Positions 11,920-11,934 of a stretch of DNA of 11,934 bases are shown in pieces. Position numbers and translations under genes: made by a program. The stretch is from MGBC108787 sp964430695 (GTDB taxonomy: Bacteria > Bacillota_I > Bacilli_A > RF39 > UBA660). The notes below the pieces were generated by a model. That model searched no databases. It saw nothing but the letters and a program-made list of their open reading frames with translations, and was not told where the DNA came from. The stretch spans positions 1 through 11,934 of the forward strand of contig CAYSFO010000041.1 of the NCBI GenBank assembly GCA_964430695.1, given 5' to 3'. How positions within the stretch are numbered: the first letter of the stretch is position 1; each line of letters starts with the position of its first letter.

Positions 11920-11934
11920 TTTCTTTTCCTCCTC

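Overview
The window reads as AT-rich chromosomal DNA from a low-GC Gram-positive bacterium of the Bacillota / gut Mycoplasmatota-like kind. Gene starts carry AGGAGG or AGGTGAT ribosome sites, and several promoters have the extended -10 form TGnTATAAT. TGA is used as a stop (for example the ATGA overlap at 80-83), so the code is the standard bacterial one. Nearly everything is on the minus strand; only one gene (9219-9821) reads rightwards. Read along the minus strand, the order is as follows.

Right edge (about 9830-11934): a secreted, tail-fibre-like surface protein whose translated start is cut off from its body by a run of ten G; then a small STAS-like protein and a small multi-pass membrane protein.

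Accessory pair (8520-9821): a stand-alone PD-(D/E)xK nuclease resembling the C-terminal tRNase domain of CdiA toxins, divergent from an unknown tyrosine-rich 200-residue protein with a strong promoter. Between the nuclease and rpsB lies a promoter plus large hairpin that could make a very short rightward RNA.

Translation block (3917-8368): rpsB, tsf and frr. The uridylate kinase gene pyrH, which normally lies between tsf and frr, is absent here; three membrane-anchored genes occupy the space (a two- or three-helix protein, a thioredoxin-fold protein lacking one active-site cysteine, and an RsiV/PdaC-like extracellular domain). Ribosomal protein S2 carries a long charged tail ending in a Rho-N/SAP-like module.

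Left block (1-3860): a tail-anchored helical protein of unknown function, then rpsU-yqeY followed by yqfC and the start of yqfD, the order known from Bacillus subtilis. This supports the two sporulation-family calls. Two unrecognised genes are inserted between yqeY and yqfC; the first is bracketed by near-identical terminator hairpins, and a short antitoxin-like relic lies beside it.

Most noteworthy are the out-of-frame poly-G tract in the surface-protein gene (a likely phase-variable switch), the orphan toxin-like nuclease with its divergent neighbour and small hairpin RNA candidate, the S2 tail, and the replacement of pyrH by envelope genes. All calls were made by reading the sequence; no database search was run.
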